Shown: positions 1 to 9,225, numbered from the stretch's first letter. The stretch: DNA of 64,000 nt from Streptomyces roseoverticillatus (GCF_000719265.1 NZ_JOFL01000006.1:310001-374000); one strand, 5' to 3'. A program made the numbers and translations. The notes: generated by a model not told the origin, from the letters alone.

Positions 1-762
1 GGCCGCGGGGGCGGTGAACGCGTAGCCGCGCGGTTCGTGGCCGACGATGTCGTGCACGAGCCGGGCCGGGGGGTAGTCGGCGAGGGGGCCGTGGCTGACG
101 ATGCGGCCGTCGCGCAGGACGGCGAAGGCGTCGGCGACCTTGAACACCTCGTCGATCCGGTGGGTGACGAAGACGACGGCGCGCCCGCGGTCGCGCAGGG
201 CGTGCAGGACGTCGAAGAGCCGGGCGCAGTCGGCGGCCGGGAGGCTGGCGGTCGGCTCGTCCAGGACGATGAGCCCGGCCCGGGTGCACAGGGCGCGGGC
301 GATGGCCACCAGGGAGCGTTCGGCGCGGGTGAGGCCGGAGACGACGGCGTCCGGGTCGAGGTGGGCGGCGACGATGCCCAGGGCCTCGGTGCACTGCCGG
401 CGGGTGCGCCGCCAGGACACCAGCCCCGCGCGGCGGGCGTATCCGGTGCCCAGCGCGATGTTCTCGGCGACGGTCATCCAGCCGACCAGCCCGAGGTCCT
501 GGTGGATGAACGACATGGCGCGGGAGGCCGCCTCGGTGCCGAGCGGGTGCCCGTCGACGGTCACCTCGCCCGCGTCCGCGCGGTGGACGCCCGCGAGCAC
601 CTTGATGAGGGTGGACTTCCCCGCGCCGTTGGGGCCGAGCAGGGCCAGGACGCTGCCGCGGCCGATGTCGAGGTCGACGGCGTCGAGCGCGAGCGTGCCG
701 CCGAACCGCTTGCCGAGCCCGCGGATGCGGACGAGGGGCTGGGAGTTCGGCACGTTCGTCAT
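1..762 (-). CDS. Sugar ABC transporter ATP-binding protein (RbsA/MglA type), 5' part only
   Basis: Energises import of a sugar through an ABC permease at the cytoplasmic membrane. The gene starts at ATG 762 (MTNVPNSQPL) and runs off the left edge, so only about 254 residues are present. This covers the first nucleotide-binding domain of a family that normally has two in tandem (about 500 residues). Visible motifs: Walker A GPNGAGKST near residue 40, a degenerate signature GLTRAERSLVAIARAL typical of the sugar (RbsA) subfamily rather than LSGGQ, Walker B LIVLDEPTAS, and a switch histidine in FVTHRIDEV. The last visible residues (HEPRGYAFTAPAA) are at the end of this domain. The permease and binding-protein genes would lie to the left. 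Family assignment is firm; the sugar is unknown. Confidence 0.88.
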   Translation of the reverse strand, partial: MTNVPNSQPLVRIRGLGKRFGGTLALDAVDLDIGRGSVLALLGPNGAGKSTLIKVLAGVHRADAGEVTVDGHPLGTEAASRAMSFIHQDLGLVGWMTVAENIALGTGYARRAGLVSWRRTRRQCTEALGIVAAHLDPDAVVSGLTRAERSLVAIARALCTRAGLIVLDEPTASLPAADCARLFDVLHALRDRGRAVVFVTHRIDEVFKVADAFAVLRDGRIVSHGPLADYPPARLVHDIVGHEPRGYAFTAPAA

Positions 763-799
763 GCTACGACCCCTTTCGCCTCGGGGCCCGGATGGGCCG

Positions 800-3679
800 T
801 CAGATGGCGGGGATGTCGTCGAGGTCGATCCGCAGCGCGGCGGGCCCGGCCTTGCCTCCCGGCACCTCCAGCGCGCACTCCGCCCAGATGACCTTGCCCT
901 CCGGGGTGTAGCGGGTCCCCCAGGACTGGGAGAGCTGGGCGACGAGGAACAGGCCGCGGCCGCCCTCGTCGGTGGCCGCCGCGTGGCGCAGGTGCGGGGA
1001 GGTGCTGCTGGTGTCGGCGACCTCGCAGGTCAGGGCGCGGTCGTAGAGCAGGCGCACCTGGATGGGGCCGGAGCCGTACCGGATCGCGTTGGTGACCAGC
1101 TCGCTGAGGAGCAACTCGGCGGCGAAGGCCGTCTCCTCCAGCCCCCAGTCGGCCAGCCGGCGGGTGACGGCGGCGCGCACGGAGGAGACCAGCGCCGGGT
1201 CGGCGGGCAGGTCCCAGGTGGCGATGCGGTCCGGGTCCAAGGCGTGGGTGCGGGCCACCAGCAGGGCGATGTCGTCATCCGGGTGGCTGGGAACCACGGC
1301 CTCCAGGACGGCCCGGCAGGTGTCCTCGGGCGGGCGGTTCGGGTGCGACAGCGCCCGGCGCAGGTCCTCCAGGGCCGTGTCGAAGTCACGCCGGCGGTCC
1401 TCGATCAGCCCGTCGGTGTAGAGGACCAGCTGGCTGCCCTCGGGCAGCAGGAACTCCGCGGTCTCGAAGGGGAGGCCGCCCAGCCCCAGCGGAGGACCGG
1501 CGGGCAGCTCGGGGAAGGTGACGATGCCGTCGGGACGCACCAGCGCGGGCGGCGGGTGCCCGGCCCGGGCCATGGTGCACTCCTGCGTGGTGGGGTCGTA
1601 GATGACGTACAGGCAGGTGGCGCCGATGATGCCCGGGATGCCGGCGCAGGGGTCGCCGCCGCCCTCCTCGCGGTCGAGGCGCCCGACGAGGTTGTCGAGG
1701 TGGGTGAGCACCTCGTCCGGGGGCAGGTCCAGCTCGGCGAAGTTGCGCGCGGCGGTGCGCAGCCGGCCCATGGTGGCGGCGGCGTGCAGCCCGTGGCCCA
1801 CGACGTCGCCGACCACGAGGGCGACGCGGGCGCTGGAGAGGGGGATGACGTCGAACCAGTCGCCGCCGACGCCGGACTCGGCCGGCATGTAGCGGTGCGC
1901 GACCTCCACGGCGTTCTGCTCGGGGAAGCCCTGCGGCAGCAGGCTGTGCTGCAGGGCGAGGACCATCGCGTGCTCGCGCGTGTAGCGGCGGGCGTTGTCG
2001 ATGCAGATGGCGGCCCGTGTGGCGAGCTCCTGCGCCAGCGACCGGTCGTCGTCCCCGAAGGGGGCGGGGTCACGCGCCCGGTAGAAGCTCGCGATGCCCA
2101 GGGCGATGCCGCGCGCGAGCAGCGGGACGGCGATGAGGGAGTGGACGTTGTGCGCGAGGATGCGCTGGGCGGCCACGGGGTCCTGGGAGACCCAGCCCGG
2201 GGCGTCCCGCAGGTCGGGCTCCAGGACGGTCTGCCTGCTGGTCAGGCAGCGGAGCTGAGGCGTGGTCGGCTGCAGGTGGACCGGCTCGCCGACCGGGTAG
2301 AAGGGGCAGTCCCCGCGGAAGCCGTGGACCACCGTGCGCTGGAGGCCCTTGGTGGGGTCGGACGGCTCGTCGCCGCGCAGCACCGCCTCGGGGAGGTCGA
2401 TGGTGACGAAGTCGGCCAGGCGCGGGACGGCCATCTCGGCGAGTTCGCGGGCGGTGCGGCTCACGTCCAGGGTGGTGCCGATCCGGGTGCTCGCCTCGGA
2501 CAGCAGCTCCAGGCGGCGCCGCGCCGCCACGGCGTGCCTGCCCACGCCCGGCTCCCCGACCAGCAGCAGACCGCCGGCCGCGGCGGCGGGGGAGCGGCCG
2601 GCGCCGGGGGGTGCCGCCGGGCCCGGCGCGCGGGCCGTCGCCGCGGGCCGGGCGGGCAGCGGGGCGAAGCGGGCGAGGGCCTGCTCGGCCAGGAGGCCGG
2701 GCGCGGCGGCCGCGGTTGCGGGGGAGGGGACGGCCGCGGTCCCGGTCCCGGCTTCGCGGGCGACCGTGAGGGGCTCCTGCCGTGTGCCGAGCACAGCCTC
2801 GACGACCACGCCCTCCACTCCGGAGGCGGTGGTCACCGGGCGGCTCAGCAGGGTGACCCGCCGGCCGCCGGGCAGCGACACCTCGGCGGCGGCCCGCTGG
2901 GCCGACGCGATCAGCTCGGTGGCCCGCTCCTCCAGGATCATCCGGTCCCGCCAGTCCAGGCCGCTCGTGAGCGGCTCGCCCAGCTGCCCGTTGACGGCCG
3001 TGGCCCCGGCGGGCGCGCGGTGCCTGGCGTCGAGGTAGGCCTGCAGCAGGGCGCGCTCGCGCGCCGAACTCTGCTCCAGCAGCCGCCGCTCGATGGCGCC
3101 GGCCGCCTTGCGGATCACGATGTCCAGCGACGCGTCAGCGTCGGTGCGGGGGAATCCGAAGCACAGGACTCCCTCTATACGGCCGTTGAGCAGGTCCCGG
3201 ATCGGAATGGCGGCACAGGCGTTCGACTGGGAGCGCTCGGCGAAGTGCTCGGCGCCGTAGACGTTGACCAGGCGCCGGTCCGCGAGGGCCAGGCCGATGC
3301 CGTTGGTCCCGGCGTACTTCTCGGCGAAGACGAAGCCGGGGACGCTCTGGATCGCGGCCAGCCGCCGGACCATGGAGGCGTCGCCGAAGCGGCGCTGCAG
3401 CACCGCCCCGCGCCCGTCGGCCAGGGCCACGTTCATGTTCCGGCCCGTGAACCGGGCCTGCAGGCGGTCCAGCACGGGAGCGGCGGCGCGGACGAGGCGG
3501 CCGTCGAGGTCGATGTCCTGGAGGTACGGGAGCTCGCAGCCGTCCGGAGAGAGCCCCAGGGACCGGCTCCGCTGCCACGAATCGATGATCGGGCTGCGCA
3601 CGGCACCCACGACCGGCGCGCCCGCGAAGAACTGCTCGCGGGCGAGTATGGGGCCGAGGTCGTCCGTCACGAGCCCCAT
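800..3679 (-). CDS. Multi-domain SpoIIE/PP2C phosphatase with GAF sensor domains and C-terminal anti-sigma-type ATPase
   Basis: Probable signalling phosphatase that dephosphorylates an anti-sigma antagonist or similar Ser-phosphoprotein. Domains in order: an N-terminal sensor resembling the GAF region of AcoR-type regulators (IIDSWQRSRSLGLSPD, FAEKYAGTNGIGLAL), a short linker, a second GAF domain (about residues 390-560), a SpoIIE/RsbU catalytic domain with GGDWFDVI, GDVVGHG and DDIALLV metal-binding motifs, and a C-terminal HATPase_c domain with ELVTNAIRYG and EGGRGLFLV. I prefer ATG 3679 (MGLVTDDLGP) because GGGGAAG lies 8 nt upstream; an in-frame GTG at 3715 adds 12 residues but has no clear ribosome site. 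Total about 959 residues, long for the family. The Ala/Pro/Gly-rich stretch around residues 320-380 looks disordered. Fusion of phosphatase and kinase-like ATPase suggests one protein acting as a switch. Target unknown. Confidence 0.88.
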   Translation of the reverse strand: MGLVTDDLGPILAREQFFAGAPVVGAVRSPIIDSWQRSRSLGLSPDGCELPYLQDIDLDGRLVRAAAPVLDRLQARFTGRNMNVALADGRGAVLQRRFGDASMVRRLAAIQSVPGFVFAEKYAGTNGIGLALADRRLVNVYGAEHFAERSQSNACAAIPIRDLLNGRIEGVLCFGFPRTDADASLDIVIRKAAGAIERRLLEQSSARERALLQAYLDARHRAPAGATAVNGQLGEPLTSGLDWRDRMILEERATELIASAQRAAAEVSLPGGRRVTLLSRPVTTASGVEGVVVEAVLGTRQEPLTVAREAGTGTAAVPSPATAAAAPGLLAEQALARFAPLPARPAATARAPGPAAPPGAGRSPAAAAGGLLLVGEPGVGRHAVAARRRLELLSEASTRIGTTLDVSRTARELAEMAVPRLADFVTIDLPEAVLRGDEPSDPTKGLQRTVVHGFRGDCPFYPVGEPVHLQPTTPQLRCLTSRQTVLEPDLRDAPGWVSQDPVAAQRILAHNVHSLIAVPLLARGIALGIASFYRARDPAPFGDDDRSLAQELATRAAICIDNARRYTREHAMVLALQHSLLPQGFPEQNAVEVAHRYMPAESGVGGDWFDVIPLSSARVALVVGDVVGHGLHAAATMGRLRTAARNFAELDLPPDEVLTHLDNLVGRLDREEGGGDPCAGIPGIIGATCLYVIYDPTTQECTMARAGHPPPALVRPDGIVTFPELPAGPPLGLGGLPFETAEFLLPEGSQLVLYTDGLIEDRRRDFDTALEDLRRALSHPNRPPEDTCRAVLEAVVPSHPDDDIALLVARTHALDPDRIATWDLPADPALVSSVRAAVTRRLADWGLEETAFAAELLLSELVTNAIRYGSGPIQVRLLYDRALTCEVADTSSTSPHLRHAAATDEGGRGLFLVAQLSQSWGTRYTPEGKVIWAECALEVPGGKAGPAALRIDLDDIPAI

Positions 3680-3758
3680 CCGGATCACTTCCCCGTACGC
3701 TCTGCGCGCCTGCACCGATGTTCCATTTTAGAACTTTGCGGACATAGGGGATCCCTGG

Positions 3759-4694
3759 TCACAGGACAGCGACCGGGTTGACGGGCGAGCCCGTACCGCC
3801 CGGGACGTTCAAGGGGGACACGAGGAGCAGGAACTCGTAACGGTCTGTGTCCGCGCAGGCGGCCGCGAGCTCCTCGACGTCGGCGTTGTCCAGCAGCGGC
3901 ACGCCCATCGCCGCGACGGCGAGCGTGTGGACCGGCGAGTGCACGCCCTCGACCGGCGACGGCCGCACGTCGCTGTCGCCGTCGCCGCCCAGCAGGGCGA
4001 TCCCGCGCCCGGCCAGCAGCGGCACGGCGTCCACGTGGAACCCCGCGCAAGCCGCGTCCGCGTCCCAGGGGCCCAGCTCCCGGCGGCGCCGGAAGCGGCC
4101 GGTCCGCAGCAGCACGGCGTCGCCCTCGCCGATCTCCACGCCCAGAGCCTCCTCCGCGGCGGCGACGTCCCCGGCGCGCACGGCCTGCCCCGGCTCCAGC
4201 CAGGTGACCCCCTGTACGGCGGGCAGGTCGAGGAGCACGCCCCTGGTCACCAGGGGGCCGAGCGCCCCGACGCCGCCGAAGCGGGCACCCCCGGCGCCGA
4301 CGAGCTCGCGCGCCGCGCCGCCGCCGTAGAGCCGGCCGCGATAGGCGACGTGGGACAGGGCGTCCAGATGAGTGATGCCCTTGCCGTGGAAGTCGGCGCC
4401 CACGAAGTCCTTGTGGGTGGAGGGCTCGGAGGGCTCGACGTCACCCAGGTCGGACATGTAGTGCAGGGCGGGCCTGCGGTTGTCCGGGCCGGCCGCCGTG
4501 TCCCACGGCCGGCCCAGCGGGACGACGGTCCCGGACCGCACCAGGGCGGCCGCCCGCCGGACGCGGTCCGCATCCACCCGGTTCCAGGCCCCGCGCTCGG
4601 CGGCCGCCCAGCGGCCCCACGTACGGACCCTCTCGAACAGCGCGTCGAACTCCCGCCGGGAGACGGCCGGGCCGTTGCTCGTCGCGCTGCTCAT
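3759..4694 (-). CDS. Cyclase family protein (kynurenine formamidase-like metal hydrolase)
   Basis: Predicted soluble metal-dependent hydrolase of the cyclase family (PF04199 type). The family metal-binding motif HxDxxxH is visible as THLDALSH near residue 115, followed by the usual downstream blocks (DAVLLRTGR, HVDAVPLLAGRGIALLGGD, VHTLAVAAMGVPLLDNAD). At 311 residues it is longer than bacterial KynB (about 210) because of an N-terminal extension, and matches the longer actinobacterial cyclase proteins. ATG 4694 is taken as the start; a run of six G precedes it directly. It is followed by an 80-nt gap from the phosphatase promoter side and is preceded by the oxidoreductase gene on the same strand. 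Substrate is not inferable from the neighbours. Confidence 0.85.
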   Translation of the reverse strand: MSSATSNGPAVSRREFDALFERVRTWGRWAAAERGAWNRVDADRVRRAAALVRSGTVVPLGRPWDTAAGPDNRRPALHYMSDLGDVEPSEPSTHKDFVGADFHGKGITHLDALSHVAYRGRLYGGGAARELVGAGGARFGGVGALGPLVTRGVLLDLPAVQGVTWLEPGQAVRAGDVAAAEEALGVEIGEGDAVLLRTGRFRRRRELGPWDADAACAGFHVDAVPLLAGRGIALLGGDGDSDVRPSPVEGVHSPVHTLAVAAMGVPLLDNADVEELAAACADTDRYEFLLLVSPLNVPGGTGSPVNPVAVL

Positions 4695-4765
4695 CCCCCC
4701 ATTCTTCGACGGCCCTGCCCGCGGCGCGCGCGGGCGGGAGGCGCCTCCCGGGCCTCTTCACGCCG

Positions 4766-5776
4766 TCATACGGTGACCACGATCTTGCCGGTGAACGTGC
4801 TGGAGTCCATCAGGCGGTGCGCGTCCGTGATGCGGTCCAGGCCGTCGAAGGTCTCGGCGATCACGGGCGCCAGCGCGCTGCTCGCCAGGCCCGAACCGAT
4901 GAAGGCGGCGGAGCGGCGGCGGTAGGCCGCGTCCCGGGAGTGGGCGCCGTTGGAGTACCCGTGGACGCTGAGCGGCCAGTTCATCGACAGCTGGACGGGG
5001 CGCCGGTCCAGCGTGCCGTAGATCACCGCCGTACCGCCGGGCACGAGGGCGTCACCGACGGCGGCGAAGCCGGGGCCGCCCACCGCGTCGAAGGCCAGCT
5101 CCGCGCCCCGGCCACCGGTGATCCGCTTGACCTCCTTCACGAGGTCCTCGGAGCCGGCGCTGATCACATGGGCGGCGCCGAGCTCCAGCAGCCGCTCCCG
5201 CTTGGCCTCACCGCGCGTGACGGCGATCGGGATCGCGCCGATCCGCAGGGCCGTCTGGATCGCGGCCGTGCCGACGCCGCTGGACGCGGCCGTGATCACC
5301 ACATGGTCGCCGGGGGCCAGGCCGCCGGTCTCCACCATGCCGCCGTACGCCGTCGAGTACGTCAGCCACATCGCCGCGGACGTCACCGCGTCCGCTCCCT
5401 CGGGCCGGCGCACCAGCGCCTCCTCGGGCAGGACGGCGCGCTCGCCGTACACCCCGTGGACGCCGAAGTCGAAGGCGGGAACGGACATCACCGCGTCGCC
5501 GGGCGAGAACCCGGTCACGCCCTCGCCGACCGCCTCGACCACCCCGGCCGCCTCGTAGCCGAGCCGGGACCCGGGCAGCGTCGGCTGGTAGTAGTAAGCG
5601 CCCGCACGGAAGAGGGCCTCGGCCCGGTTGAGGCCGATCGCCTCGACACGGAAGAGGACCTCGCCGGGCCCGGGCTGCGCCAGCGGCACCTCCTCGACCT
5701 TCAGGACCTCGGGACCGCCGAGCTCATGGAAGAGAACCGCCTTGGTGACTGCCTTGCCTGCAGAAGAAGTTGTCAT
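4766..5776 (-). CDS. Medium-chain dehydrogenase/reductase, quinone-oxidoreductase-like
   Basis: NAD(P)H-dependent oxidoreductase of the MDR superfamily, 336 residues. An N-terminal GroES-like fold (VEEVPLAQPGPGEVLFRVEA) is followed by a Rossmann domain with VITAASSGVGTAAIQTA. The GHE motif that holds catalytic zinc in alcohol dehydrogenases is replaced (GYEAAGVVEAVG), so a zinc-independent quinone reductase type is more likely than an alcohol dehydrogenase. The start is set at ATG 5776 (MTTSSAGKAVTKAVLF). An upstream in-frame extension to 5821 would read through the shared promoter region. It is divergent from the AraC regulator at 5873 across 96 nt with candidate operators, so that regulator probably controls it. 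Confidence 0.85.
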   Translation of the reverse strand: MTTSSAGKAVTKAVLFHELGGPEVLKVEEVPLAQPGPGEVLFRVEAIGLNRAEALFRAGAYYYQPTLPGSRLGYEAAGVVEAVGEGVTGFSPGDAVMSVPAFDFGVHGVYGERAVLPEEALVRRPEGADAVTSAAMWLTYSTAYGGMVETGGLAPGDHVVITAASSGVGTAAIQTALRIGAIPIAVTRGEAKRERLLELGAAHVISAGSEDLVKEVKRITGGRGAELAFDAVGGPGFAAVGDALVPGGTAVIYGTLDRRPVQLSMNWPLSVHGYSNGAHSRDAAYRRRSAAFIGSGLASSALAPVIAETFDGLDRITDAHRLMDSSTFTGKIVVTV

Positions 5777-5820
5777 GAGAACGACCGTACGGAGGCGGCG
5801 GGAGACGATCCATATCCACA

Positions 5821-5856
5821 AACCTCCTGGTTATGTCCCAGCGTCTCGTGATCACG
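5821..5856. promoter_or_regulatory. Candidate operators between oxidoreductase and AraC gene
   Basis: The 96-nt divergent gap holds two dyads: AACCTCCTGGTT at 5821-5832 (AACC arms around a 4-nt centre) and a perfect 10-bp palindrome CGTGATCACG at 5847-5856. Either could bind the AraC protein encoded from 5873. This is inferred from symmetry and position only. Confidence 0.35.
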
Positions 5857-5872
5857 ACGGTAGGGTGCCGCC

Positions 5873-6802
5873 ATGGACGTACTGAGCGACGCGATCGCCG
5901 CCATGCGCACCGGGCTTCCCCACTCCTCGCGCTCCGTCAAGCGCGCGCCCTGGGGCGTCCGCTTCCCGGCCTCCGACGGCGCCGGCTTCCACGTGGTCCT
6001 CCAGGGATCGGCCTGGCTGCTGCCGCCCGGCGGCGCCGAACCCGTCCGCCTCGGCCCGGGCGACGTCGTCTTCCTGGCCCACGGCTACGGGCACGGCCTC
6101 GCCGACCACCCCGGCACCCCGCTGGAGGACGCCCGGCTCAAGGCGGACGGCTCCTGGCCGTCGATCCGTGACCGAGGGCCCGTCAACGGCGACGACACCC
6201 TCATGCTCTGCGGCGCCTACCGGCTGAACAAGACGCGGGCGCACCCCCTCCTCGCCGACCTGCCGCCGTTCATCCACCTTCCGGCCCGCATCGGCGCCCA
6301 CGACCGGCTGCGCGCCGCCGTCGGCCTGCTCGGCGCCGAACTGGCCGACCCCCAGCCCGGATCCGACGCCGTCGTGCCCGCGCTCCTCGACACCCTGCTG
6401 CTCTACTTGCTGCGCACCTGGTGGCTGACCGAGCGCCCCGAGGAGACCTCCGGGTGGGCGGCGGCCCTGAGCGACCCGGCCGTCACGGCCGCGCTGCACG
6501 CCATCCACGACGATCCGGCGCGGCCCTGGACGGTCGGGGAACTCGCCGCCCGGGCGGCGCTCTCCCGCGCCGCCTTCGCCCGCCGCTTCACCGCGCTGGT
6601 CGGCCAGCCGCCGCTCGCCTACCTGACCTGGTGGCGCATGACGACGGCGGGCCGGCTGCTGCGCGGGGGCGACGCCCCGCTGCGCACCGTCGCCGAACGG
6701 TCGGGATACACCTCGGAGTTCGCCTTCGCCAAGGCGTTCAAGCGCGAGTACGGGGTGGCGCCGGGCCGCTACCGCAAGGAAGGGACCGCCCGCCCGGCCT
6801 GA
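5873..6802 (+). CDS. AraC-family transcriptional regulator with cupin sensor domain
   Basis: Transcription factor of 309 residues. The N-terminal half is a cupin-like ligand domain of the type found in many actinobacterial AraC proteins (FPASDGAGFHVVLQGSAWLLPPGG, LGPGDVVFLAHGYGHGLAD). The C-terminal 100 residues hold two helix-turn-helix motifs (TVGELAARAALSRAAFARRF and LRTVAERSGYTSEFAFAKAF) and the closing GVAPGRYRK signature. ATG 5873 has GTAGGGT 7 nt upstream. The gene is divergent from the MDR oxidoreductase, the usual arrangement for a local activator/repressor. Its 3' end is only 9 nt from the convergent permease stop. Confidence 0.93.
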   Translation: MDVLSDAIAAMRTGLPHSSRSVKRAPWGVRFPASDGAGFHVVLQGSAWLLPPGGAEPVRLGPGDVVFLAHGYGHGLADHPGTPLEDARLKADGSWPSIRDRGPVNGDDTLMLCGAYRLNKTRAHPLLADLPPFIHLPARIGAHDRLRAAVGLLGAELADPQPGSDAVVPALLDTLLLYLLRTWWLTERPEETSGWAAALSDPAVTAALHAIHDDPARPWTVGELAARAALSRAAFARRFTALVGQPPLAYLTWWRMTTAGRLLRGGDAPLRTVAERSGYTSEFAFAKAFKREYGVAPGRYRKEGTARPA

Positions 6803-6811
6803 GCCGCCTGG

Positions 6812-8242
6812 TCAGCCTGCCCTGCCGCGTCCCGTCCTCGCGCGCCCTCTCACCAGACCGCACACGATCAGCACCGCTGCCCAGGTCCCCGTGCACAGGA
6901 CCTGCGTACGGGAGTCCGGTTCGAGGGCCATCACCACCAGGACGGCGCCGATCCCGAGCAGCGCCAGCCGGGTGAGGTGGGGGAACAGCCACATGCGCAC
7001 CGGCGGTTCCGGATCCCCGCGCCGGGCGCGGCGGCGGCGCAGGCGCAGCTGGGACAGGCCGATGAGGAACCAGACGATCAGAATGGTGGCCCCCACGGCG
7101 TTGAGCAGGAAGCGGAAGACGCTGTCCGGCCAGACGACGCTGAGGACGACCGCCACGAAACCGAACGCGGAGGAGGCGAGGACGGCGCCCCGCGGAACGC
7201 CGCCCGGGGTGACGCGGCCGAGGGCGCGGGGCGCGTCGCCGCGGTGCACGAGGGAGTAGAGCATGCGGGACGAGCCGTAGATGTTGGCGTTCATCGCCGA
7301 CAGCAGGGCGACGAGGACCACGGCGTCCATGGCGCGCCCGGCGCCGGGGACCCCGATGCGCTCCAGGGCGCCGCTGTACGGGCCGGTGCGTGCGGAGTCG
7401 CTGTCCCAGGGCAGCAGGGTCACGATGACGGCCATGGAGCCGATGTAGAAGAGGCAGATGCGCCAGACGACCGTCCTGGCGGCGCGGCCCACCGCCCTGA
7501 CCGGGTCGGCGGATTCGGCCGCGGCGATCGTGACGGTCTCCAGCCCGCCGTACGCGAAGACCGCCGCGACGAGGCCGAGGGCGAGCCCGTGCCACCCGTG
7601 GGGCATGAAGCCGCCGTGGCCGGTGAGGTGCGCGGTGCCCGGCGCGGCGGTGCCCGGCAGGAGGCCCGCCACCGCGAGCGCCCCCAGCAGGAGGAAGACG
7701 CAGATGGCGGTGACCTTCAGCCCGGCGAACCAGAACTCGAGGTCGCCGAAGCGCCGGACGGCGGCCAGGTTGCTGCCGGTGAAGGCGGCCATGAAGACGG
7801 TCATCCACGTCCAGCCGGGTATGCCCGGGACCAGGCCCGTCATGATGTCCGCCGCCCCGATCGCCTCCGCGGCGACGCTGACCACCAGCAGCGACCAGTA
7901 CAGCCACCCCGCCGTCAGGCCGGCCCAGGGGCCGAGCGCCTTGGCCGCGTGCACGGAGAAGGAGCCCGTGGCCGGGTCGGCGGCGGACATCTCGGCCAGC
8001 ATCCGCATGACCAGCAGCACCAGGCCGCCGGCCAGGACGTAGGCGACGACGATCGCGGGCCCCGCGGCCCTGATCCCCACCCCGGAGCCGACGAACAGGC
8101 CCGCCCCGACGGCACCGCCCAGCGCGATCATGGACAGGTGACGCTGCTTGAGGCCGCGCGGGAGCGCGGCGGCCGGGCCGGCCGGCGCGGTGGTGGTGTC
8201 CGGGGCGGCCCGGGCGGTGCCGTCGGGGGAGGGCGCGAGCAT
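6812..8242 (-). CDS. Amino acid permease (APC superfamily, GabP/AnsP-like)
   Basis: Integral membrane amino-acid transporter with about 12 hydrophobic helices. The first helix carries the APC motif (HLSMIALGGAVGAGLFVGSG), followed by GWLYWSLLVVSVAAEAIGAA and the conserved EMSAADPATGSFSVHA loop of the GABA/aromatic/basic amino-acid permease group. I choose ATG 8242 (MLAPSPDGTA) because AGGA lies 8 nt upstream; in-frame ATG 8263 and GTG 8281 lack good ribosome sites. Predicted length is 476 residues, normal for the family. It lies immediately downstream of the TetR gene (8373-9071) on the same strand and may be co-transcribed. Substrate not determined. Confidence 0.9.
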   Translation of the reverse strand: MLAPSPDGTARAAPDTTTAPAGPAAALPRGLKQRHLSMIALGGAVGAGLFVGSGVGIRAAGPAIVVAYVLAGGLVLLVMRMLAEMSAADPATGSFSVHAAKALGPWAGLTAGWLYWSLLVVSVAAEAIGAADIMTGLVPGIPGWTWMTVFMAAFTGSNLAAVRRFGDLEFWFAGLKVTAICVFLLLGALAVAGLLPGTAAPGTAHLTGHGGFMPHGWHGLALGLVAAVFAYGGLETVTIAAAESADPVRAVGRAARTVVWRICLFYIGSMAVIVTLLPWDSDSARTGPYSGALERIGVPGAGRAMDAVVLVALLSAMNANIYGSSRMLYSLVHRGDAPRALGRVTPGGVPRGAVLASSAFGFVAVVLSVVWPDSVFRFLLNAVGATILIVWFLIGLSQLRLRRRRARRGDPEPPVRMWLFPHLTRLALLGIGAVLVVMALEPDSRTQVLCTGTWAAVLIVCGLVRGRARTGRGRAG

Positions 8243-8372
8243 GCTGACCGTCCTGTGGCTCATGGGGAGTGCACGGGGCACTGCCGTGGAACCACTTACC
8301 TACCGGCCGGCGGGGTGCGGCACCCCTGGACGCCGTCCGCTCTGTCAGGTCGGCTCGGTCAGTGCCGCTCCG

Positions 8373-9071
8373 TCAGGCCGGTGGCGCGAAGCGGTCGATG
8401 AGCGCGGTGACGCCGGCGGCGAGCTGCTCCTCGCCGCCGCGGGCGGCCAGCCCGGGCCCGAGGGCCCGGAGCCGTGGGAACTCCTTGACGGGCAGCCGGT
8501 GCAGCCCGAGCCGGAAGGCGGGATCGGACTCCTCCGGATTGTCCACGAACTCCCGGAGCTCGGTGACGATGTAGCCCAGCACCCAGGAGATCCACGCGCG
8601 GTACAGCTCCAGCGTGGCGCGCTCGCCCAGCTCGGCCCGCTCCAGCCGGGTCAGCAGCCGCTCGTGGGCGCGGAGCACCGCCGGCGGCCGCCGGGTCAGG
8701 GGGACGGTGAACGGCCGGAGCGCCATAAGGGGCACGACGTGCGGGTGGGCGAGCGCGACGCGGTACATCGCCCGGGCGACGCCGACGAGCGCCTCGCGCC
8801 ACGGAGGAGCGGTCTCGGCGTCCCCGGCGGTGAGGGCCGCCGGGCCGAACGGGGTGCTGCCCAGGCTCTGCTCCAGCTCGATGAACAGCCTCTCGACGAG
8901 GCCGTCGAGCAGCTCGTCCTTGCTCGGCGTGTACCGGTAGAGGGCCATCGTCTCGACGCCGAGCTCGTCGGCGACCCGGCGCATGCTCAGGCCGTCGAGC
9001 CCCTCGTCGTCCACGACGCGCAGTGCTGCGTCGATGACGCGGTCCCGGGTGAGGCGGGTGCGGGCAGCCAT
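8373..9071 (-). CDS. TetR-family regulator (TetR_C type)
   Basis: Repressor of 232 residues. The N-terminal helix-turn-helix reads RVIDAALRVVDDEGLDGLS, MRRVADELGVETMALYRYT, a TetR/AcrR recognition region. The C-terminal part resembles the tetracycline-repressor-type ligand domain. ATG 9071 is chosen because GGGGAGG lies 8 nt upstream; the frame stays open further upstream but only through the AT-rich promoter. It is divergent from the M6 metalloprotease gene at 9226, and a near-perfect 19-bp palindrome sits between them, so autoregulation and control of the protease are likely. Confidence 0.92.
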   Translation of the reverse strand: MAARTRLTRDRVIDAALRVVDDEGLDGLSMRRVADELGVETMALYRYTPSKDELLDGLVERLFIELEQSLGSTPFGPAALTAGDAETAPPWREALVGVARAMYRVALAHPHVVPLMALRPFTVPLTRRPPAVLRAHERLLTRLERAELGERATLELYRAWISWVLGYIVTELREFVDNPEESDPAFRLGLHRLPVKEFPRLRALGPGLAARGGEEQLAAGVTALIDRFAPPA

Positions 9072-9149
9072 GGCGACGGCCTCCCCTCGGCGGGGCGATC
9101 CCGCCCTTGACAAAGGGTGGGAACCGGGATGAGCTTGTACATATACAGC

Positions 9150-9168
9150 ATAAACGGAAACCGTATAT
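9150..9168. promoter_or_regulatory. TetR-type operator in divergent promoter region
   Basis: ATAAACGGAAACCGTATAT is an inverted repeat (ATAnACGG, 3-nt centre, CCGTnTAT) in an AT-rich island unlike its surroundings. It sits 79 nt upstream of the TetR start and 58 nt upstream of the protease start. Size and symmetry fit a TetR dimer site. Confidence 0.65.
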
Positions 9169-9225
9169 TTGCCTGATAAATATACGCACAATCGTGTGAT
9201 CGAACGACTCCGGTGAGTGATCGCC

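Noticed and set aside
101..3781. A 1226-codon open frame on the plus strand across the phosphatase region
   Set aside because: Antisense to a protein with clear catalytic motifs. High GC keeps several frames open in this genome. The translation is repetitive, low-complexity Arg/Gly/Ala sequence.
9107..9112. TTGACA on the plus strand between the TetR and protease genes as a -35 box
   Set aside because: The expected 16-18 nt spacing gives no TAnnnT -10 element.
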